From: Novosphingobium sp. | Lineage (GTDB): Bacteria; Pseudomonadota; Alphaproteobacteria; Sphingomonadales; Sphingomonadaceae | Assembly (NCBI RefSeq): GCF_039595395.1 | Contig: NZ_JBCNLP010000001.1 | Span: forward strand, 3,286,001-3,350,000 | Direction of reading: 5' to 3' | DNA: 64,000 nucleotides | Shown here: positions 9,324-18,112 of the stretch, piece after piece | Numbering within the stretch: position 1 is the first letter of the stretch | Layout: every line of letters starts with the position of its first letter | Made by a program: the position numbers and the translations under genes | Notes under the pieces: generated by a model | Told to the model about the DNA's origin: nothing | What the model saw: only the letters and a program-made list of their open reading frames with translations | Databases searched by the model: none

Positions 9324-10130
9324 GTGACACAGCCAGATATCGATCCCGCCGCGCCGGTGCTGATGTTCGATTCGGGCGTGGGCGGGCTGACGGTGCTGGA
9401 CGCCTTGCGGGCGCAGCTTCCCGATGCTCCGGTGATCTATGCCGCCGATCTGGCAGGGCTGCCCTATGGCGAAAAGAGCGAAGCCCAGATCGCCGCGCGC
9501 GTCTCGGGCCTGCTGGGGCGGATGACCGAGAGGCTGAAGCCCCGTCTGGTCTGCATCGCCTGCAACACGGCTTCCACCATCGCGCTGGCCAGCGTACGCG
9601 AGGTGCTGGAGGTGCCCATCGTCGGCACCGTGCCCGCCATCAAGCCTGCCGCCGCCATGACGCAGACCGGCACCATCGGCCTGCTGGGCACCGCCGCCAC
9701 CGTCCGCCAGACCTATGTCGACCAGTTGGAGACCGAATTCGCGCAGGGCAAGCGCCTGCTGCGCCATGGCGCGGGCGAACTGGTCGCCGCCGCCGAGGCC
9801 AAATTGCGTGGGGCGCCGGTGGACCAGGCCGTGATCGAGCGTGCGGTTAACGGCCTGCGCAGCCAGCCCGGCGGCGAAGAGATCGACACGGTGGTGCTGG
9901 CCTGCACCCATTTCCCGCTGCTGATCGAGGAGCTGGGGCAAGTCTTCGGCCCCGGCGTGCGCTTTATCGATGGTGCGCAAGGGATTGCCCGGCGCATCGC
10001 CTCCCTGACGCGGGGCCAGAGCTTTGCGCGCGCCCATGCCGACAGCGCACTGTTCACCGGATCGGACGGCGACAGCGCGCTGATGCCCGCATTGCGCCTG
10101 CGCGGGCTGGAAAGCGTTGCGCGCTTCTGA
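9324..10130 (+). CDS. murI: Glutamate racemase
   Basis: Makes D-glutamate for peptidoglycan; cofactor-independent two-cysteine mechanism. 268 residues with DSGVGG at about 16-21, the first catalytic cysteine in CNTAS (Cys80) and the second in ACTHFPLL (Cys194). The start codon is GTG at 9324. It is divergent from plsY; the gap of 159 bases carries both promoters. Confidence 0.95.
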   Translation: MTQPDIDPAAPVLMFDSGVGGLTVLDALRAQLPDAPVIYAADLAGLPYGEKSEAQIAARVSGLLGRMTERLKPRLVCIACNTASTIALASVREVLEVPIVGTVPAIKPAAAMTQTGTIGLLGTAATVRQTYVDQLETEFAQGKRLLRHGAGELVAAAEAKLRGAPVDQAVIERAVNGLRSQPGGEEIDTVVLACTHFPLLIEELGQVFGPGVRFIDGAQGIARRIASLTRGQSFARAHADSALFTGSDGDSALMPALRLRGLESVARF

Positions 10131-10204
10131 AATTTTCGAACATCAGGCTTGCTCAAAGCGCAACACACAATGCACATTTCTGCACAACCGGCCTAAATGC
10201 CTAC

Positions 10205-10228
10205 TGACAGGGCACTAAAGTCCTGTCA
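10205..10228. promoter_or_regulatory. Inverted repeat TGACAGG-N10-CCTGTCA upstream of hemA
   Basis: Perfect 7-base arms (10205-10211 and 10222-10228) in the 196-base gap between murI and hemA. Could be an operator for hemA or the weak end of the murI transcript; there is no T-run after it, which favours an operator. Binding protein unknown. Confidence 0.4.
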
Positions 10229-10250
10229 TCCTCATAAGCGATCACTGTCT

Positions 10251-10264
10251 TTGACTCTGGTCAT
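10251..10264. promoter_or_regulatory. FNR/CRP-like half-site pair upstream of hemA
   Basis: TTGAC-N4-GTCAT lies 63 bases before the hemA ATG. It resembles the FNR-family consensus TTGAT-N4-ATCAA, with mismatches at the inner bases. hemA of phototrophic alphaproteobacteria is known to be under FnrL control, so the resemblance is suggestive only. Confidence 0.3.
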
Positions 10265-10326
10265 TTTGCGGGGGCCCCGCTATGGGGCATAGGGAGGCAG
10301 CCCCGAGAAAAAGGGGCGCCAGCAGG

Positions 10327-11553
10327 ATGAATGCACTCGTGAATTACGACCAGATTTTCGATTCAGCGATCCAGCGCCTCCACACCGAGGGCCGCTACCG
10401 CGTCTTCATCGACATCCTGCGCAACAAGGGTGCCTATCCCAACGCCCGCTGCTTTGCCGGGCACAATGGCCCCAAGCCGATCACCGTCTGGTGCTCGAAC
10501 GATTACCTTGCGATGGGCCAGCACCCCAAGGTGATCGCCGCCATGGAGGAAGCGCTGCACGATGTGGGCGCGGGCTCTGGCGGCACGCGCAACATCGGCG
10601 GCAACACCCATTACCATGTCGATCTGGAGGCCGAACTGGCCGATCTGCATGGCAAGCAGGGCGCGCTGCTCTTCACCTCGGGCTATGTCAGCAATGAGGC
10701 GACTCTGGCCACGCTGGCCAAGATCCTGCCCGGCTGCGTGATCTTCTCGGACGAGCTGAACCACGCCAGCATGATCGCCGGCATCCGCAATTCGGGCTGC
10801 GAGAAGAAGGTTTTCCGCCACAACGACCTCGAGCATCTTGAGGAACTGCTGGCCGAAACCGACCCTGCCCTTCCCAAGCTGATCGCCTTCGAGAGCGTCT
10901 ATTCGATGGACGGCGACATCGCCCCCATCCACGAGATCTGCGACCTCGCCGAAAAGTACAATGCCCTGACCTACATCGACGAGGTTCACGCTGTCGGCAT
11001 GTACGGCCCGCGCGGCGGCGGCATCACCGACCGCGACAATGCCGCCCACCGCATCGACATCATCGAGGGCACGCTGGGCAAGGCTTTCGGCGTGATGGGC
11101 GGCTATATCGCGGCCGATACCCGCATCATCGATGTGATCCGCTCCTACGCGCCCGGCTTTATCTTCACGACCTCGCTGTCGCCGGTGTTGGTGGCGGGCG
11201 TGCTGGCCAGCGTGCGGCACCTCAAGTCCTCCAGCGTGGAGCGTGATGGCCAGCAGGCCGCCGCCGCCAAGCTGAAGAGCCTGTTCCGTGAAGCCGGCCT
11301 GCCGGTGATGAACAGCACCACCCATATCGTGCCGCTGATGGTGGGCGATCCGGTGAAGGCCAAGAAGATCAGCGACATCCTGCTCGCCGAATACGGCGTC
11401 TACGTCCAGCCGATCAACTTCCCCACCGTGCCGCGCGGCACCGAGCGTCTGCGCTTCACCCCCGGCCCGGCGCATACCGAGGCCATGATGGAAGAGCTGA
11501 CCAAGGCTCTGGTGGAAATCTGGGACCGGATGGATTTGAAGCTGGCGGCTTGA
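10327..11553 (+). CDS. hemA: 5-aminolevulinate synthase
   Basis: PLP enzyme that condenses glycine and succinyl-CoA to 5-aminolevulinate, the C4 (Shemin) entry to tetrapyrroles used by alphaproteobacteria. 408 residues. The PLP-binding segment DEVHAVG is at about 218-224 and the Schiff-base lysine is Lys252 in EGTLGKAFG. ATG at 10327 has AGCAGGA just upstream; an in-frame ATG at 10282 is 15 codons earlier and not conserved-looking. Monocistronic, followed by repeat locus 2. Confidence 0.96.
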   Translation: MNALVNYDQIFDSAIQRLHTEGRYRVFIDILRNKGAYPNARCFAGHNGPKPITVWCSNDYLAMGQHPKVIAAMEEALHDVGAGSGGTRNIGGNTHYHVDLEAELADLHGKQGALLFTSGYVSNEATLATLAKILPGCVIFSDELNHASMIAGIRNSGCEKKVFRHNDLEHLEELLAETDPALPKLIAFESVYSMDGDIAPIHEICDLAEKYNALTYIDEVHAVGMYGPRGGGITDRDNAAHRIDIIEGTLGKAFGVMGGYIAADTRIIDVIRSYAPGFIFTTSLSPVLVAGVLASVRHLKSSSVERDGQQAAAAKLKSLFREAGLPVMNSTTHIVPLMVGDPVKAKKISDILLAEYGVYVQPINFPTVPRGTERLRFTPGPAHTEAMMEELTKALVEIWDRMDLKLAA

Positions 11554-11580
11554 TTCAGGGTTTTCAGGAAAAGTGAAGAT

Positions 11581-11819
11581 GCGAGGGCCATCGCCCTCGC
11601 GCTCCCTTTAATGTCCACCTTGCGCATAACCTATCGGGTTCGCACGGGTTCTTAGCGCCGCAGGCAGGACGTGCCGCGCGCAAACCTGGCGTTCAAATCT
11701 GGATCTGATTGCCTGTGGCGCCTTGGCGAGCGCAGGTGGAGCGCCTGGGCGCACCAGTTCGGCACCACTGCTTTCTCGTCGGAAGACGTTATGGGAGCGC
11801 GAGGGGGTAACCCCCTCGC
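11581..11819. repeat. Paired inverted palindromic element, locus 2
   Basis: Left hairpin 11581-11600 (GCGAGGGC-CATC-GCCCTCGC) and right hairpin 11799-11819 (GCGAGGGGG...CCCCCTCGC) in opposite orientation. The space between holds the same landmarks as locus 4: GCGCCGCAGGC, AGGTGGAG, GGCGCACCA, TTCGGC and CGTCGGAAGACGTTATGGGAGC. It fills most of the 300-base gap between hemA and the 26-residue ORF; no other gene is seen there. Confidence 0.8.
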
Positions 11820-11853
11820 TTTTCTCTTTTCCCTTAAAGCCCCCTGCGCAATC

Positions 11854-11934
11854 TCAAAGATGATGCGTGCACAAGGCGAGCAGCAGGATGACCGGGACAG
11901 GCACGCCGATAAACCAGAGAATAGCAGAGCGCAT
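11854..11934 (-). CDS. 26-residue membrane miniprotein
   Basis: Too short for usual gene finders but well supported. It starts MRSAILWFIGVP, has one strongly hydrophobic helix with a proline-valine repeat in the middle, and ends in THHL. A strong ribosome-binding site GGAGGT lies 5 bases before the ATG. It lies between lepA and repeat locus 2, on the lepA strand but 92 bases after the lepA stop. The compact single-helix form suggests an inner-membrane small protein; function unknown. I recall similar tiny WFIG-PIP-type ORFs in sphingomonads, but cannot confirm this here. Confidence 0.6.
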   Translation of the reverse strand: MRSAILWFIGVPVPVILLLALCTHHL

Positions 11935-12026
11935 CGCGAACCTCCATGGCTGGGTTGATGTGTTCAACCGTGTGGCCATGGAGTGCGTGAGGCCCGCAAA
12001 AGTTCCGTTTCGGGACGGGTAAGCGC

Positions 12027-13829
12027 TTATTCCTCGCCCATGCGCAGCGCGGCAATAAAGGCCTCCTGCGGGATCTGGACCGAGCCATACTCGCGCATGC
12101 GCTTCTTGCCTTCCTTCTGCTTGTCGAGCAGCTTCTTCTTGCGACTGATGTCGCCGCCGTAGCACTTGGCGGTCACGTCCTTGCGCATGGCGGCGATGGT
12201 TTCGCGCGCGATCACCTTGGCGCCGATGGCGGCCTGAATGGGGATCTTGAAGAGGTGGCGGGGGATGAGGTCCTTCAGGCGCTCGCACAACTGGCGACCG
12301 CGCGGGTCGGCCTGCGAACGGTGGACGATCATCGACAGCGCATCGACCGGCTCATTGTTGACGAGAATGTTCATCATCACCAGATCGCCTTCACGCAGGC
12401 CGATCTGCTCATAGTCGAAGCTGGCATAGCCGCGCGAGATCGACTTCAGGCGGTCGTAGAAGTCGAACACCACCTCGTTCAGAGGCAGCTCGTAATTCAC
12501 CTGAGCGCGCCCGCCGACATAGGTCAGCCCCGTCTGGATGCCACGGCGGTCCTGACACAGCTTCAGGATCGAACCCAGATATTCGTCGGGCGTGTAGATG
12601 GTGGCCTTGATCCAGGGCTCTTCCATGGTCTCGATCTTGACGGGATCGGGCATGTCGGAGGGATTGTGCATCTCCTTGACCGAGCCGTCCTTCATGGTGA
12701 TGCGATAGACCACCGAGGGCGCCGTGGTGATGAGATCCAGATCGTATTCGCGGCTCAGACGCTCCTGGATGATTTCCAGATGCAGCAGGCCGAGGAAACC
12801 GCAGCGGAAACCGAAGCCCAGCGCGGCGCTGCTCTCCATCTCGAACGAGAACGAAGCATCATTCAAACGCAGCTTGCCAATGCTCTCGCGCAGCTTTTCG
12901 AAATCGGCTGCGTCCACAGGGAACAGCCCGCAGAACACCACCGGCTGCACTTCCTTATAGCCCGGCAGAGCCTCGGTCGCGCCGCCCTTCTGGGTGGTGA
13001 TGGTGTCACCCACCTTGGCGGTTTCGACTTCCTTGATCTGCGCGGTGATAAAGCCGATCTCGCCCGGCCCCAGCTCGGCCAGTTCCTCGCGCTTCGGCGT
13101 GAAGCAGCCGACGCGGTCGATCAGGTGATCGGTGCCGCCCGCCATGAACTTGACCTGCAGGCCCTTCTTGATCACGCCATCGATCACGCGCACCAGAATG
13201 ACCACGCCCAGATAGGGGTCATACCAGCTGTCGACCAGCATGGCCTTCAAAGGCTTGGCCCGGTCACCCTGCGGCGCGGGGATTTTCTTGACCACCGCCT
13301 CAAGGATTTCCTCGATGCCGATGCCCGCCTTGGCCGAGGCCAGCACGGCTTCGGAGGCATCCAGCCCGATCACATCCTCGATCTCGGCCTTGACCTTTTC
13401 GGGCTCGGCGGCGGGCAGGTCGATCTTGTTGATGACGGGCACGATCTCATGGTCATGCTCGATCGACTGGTAGACGTTGGCGAGCGTCTGCGCTTCCACG
13501 CCCTGCGCCGCGTCCACCACCAGCAGCGCGCCCTCGCAGGCGGCAAGGCTGCGCGAAACCTCATAGGCGAAGTCCACATGGCCCGGCGTGTCCATGAGGT
13601 TCAGCTCATAGGTCTCGCCATCATGGGCCTTGTAGTTCAGGCGCACGGTCTGCGCCTTGATGGTGATGCCGCGCTCCTTCTCGATGTCCATGTTGTCGAG
13701 CACCTGCTCGCTCATTTCACGGGCTTGCAGGCCGCCGGTGAACTGGATCAGCCGGTCGGCCAGCGTCGACTTGCCATGGTCGATATGGGCGATGATGGAG
13801 AAATTGCGGATCTTGGCAAGGTCGGTCAT
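12027..13829 (-). CDS. lepA: Elongation factor 4 (LepA)
   Basis: Translational GTPase that helps stalled or mistranslocated ribosomes and 30S assembly; 600 residues, the normal family length. G1 AHIDHGKST at about residues 14-22, DTPGHVDF and NKIDLP are intact; the EF-G-like domains and the LepA-specific C-terminal domain (ending KRMREYGSVQIPQEAFIAAL) are complete. The ATG at 13829 gives the canonical N-terminus MTDLAKIRNFSIIAHIDHGK; the frame stays open 100 codons further upstream but that part is low-complexity and unlike LepA. Divergent from the secreted-protein gene at 13946. Confidence 0.97.
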   Translation of the reverse strand: MTDLAKIRNFSIIAHIDHGKSTLADRLIQFTGGLQAREMSEQVLDNMDIEKERGITIKAQTVRLNYKAHDGETYELNLMDTPGHVDFAYEVSRSLAACEGALLVVDAAQGVEAQTLANVYQSIEHDHEIVPVINKIDLPAAEPEKVKAEIEDVIGLDASEAVLASAKAGIGIEEILEAVVKKIPAPQGDRAKPLKAMLVDSWYDPYLGVVILVRVIDGVIKKGLQVKFMAGGTDHLIDRVGCFTPKREELAELGPGEIGFITAQIKEVETAKVGDTITTQKGGATEALPGYKEVQPVVFCGLFPVDAADFEKLRESIGKLRLNDASFSFEMESSAALGFGFRCGFLGLLHLEIIQERLSREYDLDLITTAPSVVYRITMKDGSVKEMHNPSDMPDPVKIETMEEPWIKATIYTPDEYLGSILKLCQDRRGIQTGLTYVGGRAQVNYELPLNEVVFDFYDRLKSISRGYASFDYEQIGLREGDLVMMNILVNNEPVDALSMIVHRSQADPRGRQLCERLKDLIPRHLFKIPIQAAIGAKVIARETIAAMRKDVTAKCYGGDISRKKKLLDKQKEGKKRMREYGSVQIPQEAFIAALRMGEE

Positions 13830-13945
13830 GAGTGTCTTTATCGCAGGAGTTCGCCGCGCCGACCTGCCTTTTCGGGGCAGAGCGCACAAGCCTGTGCCGT
13901 TAGCAGCGCTTGGCCCGTCTGTCACGGGCTGAACGGGGGAGTGTG

Positions 13946-14638
13946 ATGAAAGCCTTTCTTGCTGCTCTGGCCTGCCTGATCGGCCTGCTGCCTGGGACGG
14001 CGGCGGCCATTCTTCCGCCACCAAGGCCGCCAGTGCCCAGCATGGAGGAGAGTCGGAGCTTTGGTGCGGTGACCTACAAGGAAGTACACCCGATCCAGGA
14101 CTGGGAGCATGGCTGGACATGGAGCCCATGGCACAAGGATGTCACGCTGTCCGTAACCGCCGGCGACATTGCGATTACAGATGACGGCCAATTGAGCATC
14201 CGCTCCACCCACTGGCAATGTCAGGGCTCGGTTGGGGTCAGCTTCTATGAGGCTGTATCGACGACAGCCAACCTCGAGCATTCGCTGGAGAGCCTGGTAC
14301 GCTTTTGCCGCCTTCCTGCGGCGGATTGGGCGGAATGGCGCGGAGAAATTCAGGCGAAATCCGCCGATCTTATGGCGGCGGTCGCCTATATGAAGGAGCG
14401 CTGGGTCAGGTTGACTGGCCAATCACTGGCGCGATGCGATCCGACAAGCAGGCCCCCAGATCGGTCGCCAGGCGCGATTATACCGCCGCCCATGGAGGAA
14501 AGCCTGCCCCCGGCCTATTGCATGGCACCTTTCCCGATGTGGGTGCAGTCAAAAGAAGAACAGGAGGAGCGGGCGCACAACCGGCCTGCCCCCAGTCCCA
14601 AACCAAAGCCCCGCAAACCCGCGCCTAATCGCCGCTGA
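13946..14638 (+). CDS. Hypothetical secreted protein
   Basis: 230 residues. Clear Sec signal peptide (MKAFLAALACLIGLLPGTAAA), so probably periplasmic or outer-membrane associated. The mature part has a few cysteines and tryptophans and ends in a Pro/Lys-rich tail (PSPKPKPRKP). I do not recognise a family. ATG at 13946 has GGGGGAG about 6 bases upstream; 12 earlier codons are not part of the signal peptide. Its end overlaps the convergent AI-2E permease by 14 bases. Confidence 0.65.
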   Translation: MKAFLAALACLIGLLPGTAAAILPPPRPPVPSMEESRSFGAVTYKEVHPIQDWEHGWTWSPWHKDVTLSVTAGDIAITDDGQLSIRSTHWQCQGSVGVSFYEAVSTTANLEHSLESLVRFCRLPAADWAEWRGEIQAKSADLMAAVAYMKERWVRLTGQSLARCDPTSRPPDRSPGAIIPPPMEESLPPAYCMAPFPMWVQSKEEQEERAHNRPAPSPKPKPRKPAPNRR

Positions 14639-15752
14639 CGGGCGCCTCCGGGTTGAGCGGCCCCTTCACCGCCCCCACCCACTCACGCCACAGCAGCATC
14701 AGCACGGCCATCACCGCCGGGCCCATAACCAGCCCGATCAGGCCCCAGGTCTCCACCCCACCCAGAATGCCCAGCAGCACCCAGAGGAACGGCAGTCGCG
14801 TCGATCCGCCGATGAACACCGGCCTCACAAAATGGTCGGCCACAAAGACCACGATCCCGCCGATCACCCCCACCGTCACGGCACCGGCAATGCTGCCGCT
14901 GGCCGCCAGCAGCGCGACAGCCGCGATCAGCGCGATGGTCGCGCCAAAGGGAATGGCCGAAAGCAGCCCGGTCACCAGCCCCAGCAGCGCGGCATGGCTC
15001 ACCCCGGCAAAGCCATAGGTCACGCCCAGCAGCACGCCCTCGCCAAAGCCGACGATCACCAGACCGTTGACCGTGCCGCGAATGGCCTGCGTTGCCTGAT
15101 GGATCACCCGCTCGCCCGCCTCGCCAAAGCCACGGCGGCTGCCGATGCGCAGCGATTCCGCCACCCGGCGCCCGTCGCGCAGCAGGAAGAACAGCGTCAT
15201 CAGCATGAAGCTGAGCAGCAGGAAGCGATGCGCCAGCCCGCTCAAAATCTTGCCGCCCTTGCCGATCGGCACGCCGGTGGCATGATGGGCCAGCCGGTTG
15301 ATCGCCTCGGGCGTGGCCAGCGCCGATTGCCACCAGGTCATCAGTTGATCGCTGTAAGGCAGGTGCTGCAGGAAATCGGGCGCGGGAACACCCTGCTGGC
15401 GCGCCACGGCCAGCCATTGCGCCACCGCCGCGCTGTCATGCACCAGAGCGGCGGCCACCATCACCAAAGGAATGACGAAAACCAGCAGGATCAGCAGGGT
15501 AAAACCGGCCGGCAGCAGTACCTTCTCGCCGCGCGGCCAGCGCTGCACGCTGCGCTCATAGACCGGCCAGAGCGAGATAGCGAAGATGCTGCCCCAGCCC
15601 AGCGCGGGCAAAAAGGGATGCAGCGTCCACAAGCCTGCGAGCACCAGCGCCACCACCGCGACCAGCCCGGCGATGCCTTGCCCGCGTGACAGGAAGCGTG
15701 GGCGGTTGGCGAACCATGTGCCGGGGGGCGAGCTTTCATGATCTTCATGCAT
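14625..15752 (-). CDS. AI-2E family transporter (PerM/YdiK type)
   Basis: Integral membrane protein of 375 residues with seven or eight helices, of the family first named for AI-2 export (TqsA) but broadly of unknown or ion-transport function (PerM, YdiK; some act as Na/H antiporters). Family features include the paired N-terminal helices before a long periplasmic/soluble segment, the LFFLLRDG motif and a C-terminal FIGG...PFLWVLLGILGG...GPAVMAVL segment. Convergent with the secreted protein, divergent from the M3 peptidase. Substrate cannot be assigned. Confidence 0.8.
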   Translation of the reverse strand: MHEDHESSPPGTWFANRPRFLSRGQGIAGLVAVVALVLAGLWTLHPFLPALGWGSIFAISLWPVYERSVQRWPRGEKVLLPAGFTLLILLVFVIPLVMVAAALVHDSAAVAQWLAVARQQGVPAPDFLQHLPYSDQLMTWWQSALATPEAINRLAHHATGVPIGKGGKILSGLAHRFLLLSFMLMTLFFLLRDGRRVAESLRIGSRRGFGEAGERVIHQATQAIRGTVNGLVIVGFGEGVLLGVTYGFAGVSHAALLGLVTGLLSAIPFGATIALIAAVALLAASGSIAGAVTVGVIGGIVVFVADHFVRPVFIGGSTRLPFLWVLLGILGGVETWGLIGLVMGPAVMAVLMLLWREWVGAVKGPLNPEAPVSGD

Positions 15753-15944
15753 GAGGGTCAGGCTAACCCATGCGGTGACGGGGCGCCACCCACTGTTGCG
15801 GATCGCCGGGCCGAATGCCGGATCAAGCGCTTCGAGGCTGGGGCAAATGTGTTTTCAAACCTTGCCTTTGCGCACCGGCCTTGCTCAACTCCGCATCAGT
15901 TCCGCTACCTTGCGGAGAACCTCATTGCAGAGAAAGCCTTCCCC

Positions 15945-18073
15945 ATGGCCCATCCCCTGTTTCGCGCCGCCCTGCTGATGGCCGGCAGCGCGCTTGCCGC
16001 CTTTGCCGTTCCGGCTGCCGCGCAGACCGCCAATCCCTTTGCCGCGCCCAGCACCCTGCCCTTTCAGGCGCCGCCCTTCAATCTGATCCACGACAGCGAT
16101 TATGCCCCCGCTTTCGAGACCGCCATGGCCCAGCATCTGGCCGAGGTCCGCAAGATCGCCGACAACCCCGCCGCCCCCACCTTCGACAACACCATCGGCG
16201 CGCTGGAAACCTCGGGCCGGATGCTCGACCGCGTCAGCCTGGCGTTTTTCGGTGTGGTGCAGGCCAACACCAATGATGTGCTCGACAAGGTGCAGGCCGA
16301 TGTCTCGCCCAAGCTGGCGCAGCATCAGGATGCGATCAACCTCGATCCCAAGCTGTTCGCCCGGATCAAAACCCTGTGGGAGCGCCGCGCCAGCCTGAAG
16401 CTGACCGCCGAACAGACGCAGGTGCTCACCATCTATTACCGCAGCTTCGTGCATGCGGGCGCGCAGCTTGGCTCTGCCGATAAGGCCAAGCTGAAGGCGC
16501 TCAACACCCAGTTGGCGGGGCTGGAAACCAGCTATCAGCAGAAGCTGCTCGCCGCCGCCAAGGCCGGGGCGCTGGCCATGACCGACCCGGCGAAGCTGGC
16601 CGGCCTGTCGGAAGGCGAGCTGGCTGCGGCGGCGCAGGCGGCCGCCGAACGCAAGCTGGAGAAACAGTGGCTGCTGGTGCTGCAAAACACCACGCAACAG
16701 CCGCTGCTGCAGAGCCTGAAAGATCGCGATACCCGCCAAGCGCTGTTCGACGCCTCCTGGACGCGTGCGGAGAAGAGCGACGGCAACGATACCCGCCAGA
16801 CCATTTCCCGTCTGGCCAAGGTGCGCGCCGAGCAGGCCAAGCTGCTGGGCTACCCGAACTACGCCGCCTGGAAACTGCAAAACCAGATGGCCAAGACGCC
16901 GGATGCCGCGCTGAGCTTTATGCGCAACATCGTACCGGCGGCCACCGCGCGCGCCGAGCGTGAGGCCAAGGACATTCAGGCGGTGATCGACCAGCAGAAA
17001 GGCGATTTCAAGGTGCAGGCCTGGGACTGGCAGTCTACGCCGAACAGGTGCGCAAGGCCAAGTACGATCTGGACGAGTCGCAGATCAAGCCTTACTTCGA
17101 GCTGAACAACGTGCTGAACAACGGCGTGTTCTACGCCGCCAACCTGCTGTACGGCATCAGCTTCAAGGAGCGCAAGGACATTCCGGTCTACCAGCCGGAC
17201 GTCAAGGTGTATGAAGTGTTCGACAAGGACGGCAAATCGCTGGCGCTGTTCTACACCGACTACTTCAAGCGCGACAACAAGGGCGGCGGCGCCTGGATGA
17301 GCAACTTCGTCGATCAGTCGAAGCTCAACGGCACCAAGCCGGTGATTTACAACGTCGCCAACTTCACCAAACCGGCGCCGGGCCAGCCGGCGCTGCTGTC
17401 GTATGACGACGTAATCACCATGTTCCACGAGTTCGGCCACGCGCTGCACGGCATGTTCGCCGATCAGGAATACCCGAGCCTGTCGGGCACCAACACCGCG
17501 CGCGACTTCGTCGAGTTCCCGTCGCAGTTCAACGAGCACTGGGTCAGCGATCCGAAAGTGTTCAGCCACTTCGCCAAGCACTACCAGACCGGCGAGGCGA
17601 TGCCGCAGGAACTGGTCGACAAGATCAAGAAGGCCGACAAGTTCAACAAGGGCTACAGCATGACCGAGCTGCTGTCCGCCGCGCTGCTGGATATGCACTG
17701 GCACATGCTGACGGCCGACCAGCCGCAGCAGGACGTGGACAAGTTCGAGGCCGAGTCGCTGCAAAAAGACAAGGTCGATCTCAGCTACGTGCCGCCGCGT
17801 TACCGTTCCAGCTATTTCCAGCACATCTGGGGTAACGGCTACGCCGCGGGCTACTACGCCTATCTGTGGACGGAAATGCTGGCGGACGACGCCTTCCAGT
17901 GGTTCACCGAACACGGTGGCCTGACCGCCGAAAACGGCCAGCGCTTCCGCGACATGATCCTGAGCAAGGGCTACACGCAGGATTATGGCGCGATGTTCAA
18001 GGCCTTCTACGGCAAGGATCCCGAAGTCGGCCCCATGCTGGAAGAGCATGGCCTGACCGCGCCGAAACCCTGA
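15945..18073 (+). pseudogene. dcp: M3 family metallopeptidase (Dcp-type), interrupted by a 1-base deletion
   Basis: Zinc dipeptidyl carboxypeptidase of the thimet oligopeptidase clan. The N-terminal part has a signal peptide (AAFAVPAAAQ) and reads correctly to the codons for WDWQ; one T appears to be missing near 17034, and the frame ends at 17105. Shifting frame there restores FYAEQVRKAKYDLDES and the rest, including zinc motif HEFGH (17426-17440), to the stop at 18073. Together this is a full-length 710-residue enzyme. From about 16591 to about 17800 every readable proline codon but one is CCG (18 CCG, 1 CCT), while the first 12 codons before are 10 CCC, 2 CCG, and CCC returns at 18019. So the middle is of different origin; the deletion may be real or a sequence error. 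Confidence 0.8.
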
Positions 18074-18081
18074 GCCACATC

Positions 18082-18107
18082 AGGCGGGGTGCCCCGGCAT
18101 CCCGCCT
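18082..18107. terminator. Hairpin between dcp and the diguanylate cyclase
   Basis: AGGCGGG (18082-18088) pairs with CCCGCCT (18101-18107), with a further GTGCC/GGCAT inner stem. Located between convergent genes 9 bases after the dcp stop. No T-run, so a weak terminator or simple stem. Confidence 0.4.
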
Positions 18108-18112
18108 GCCTG

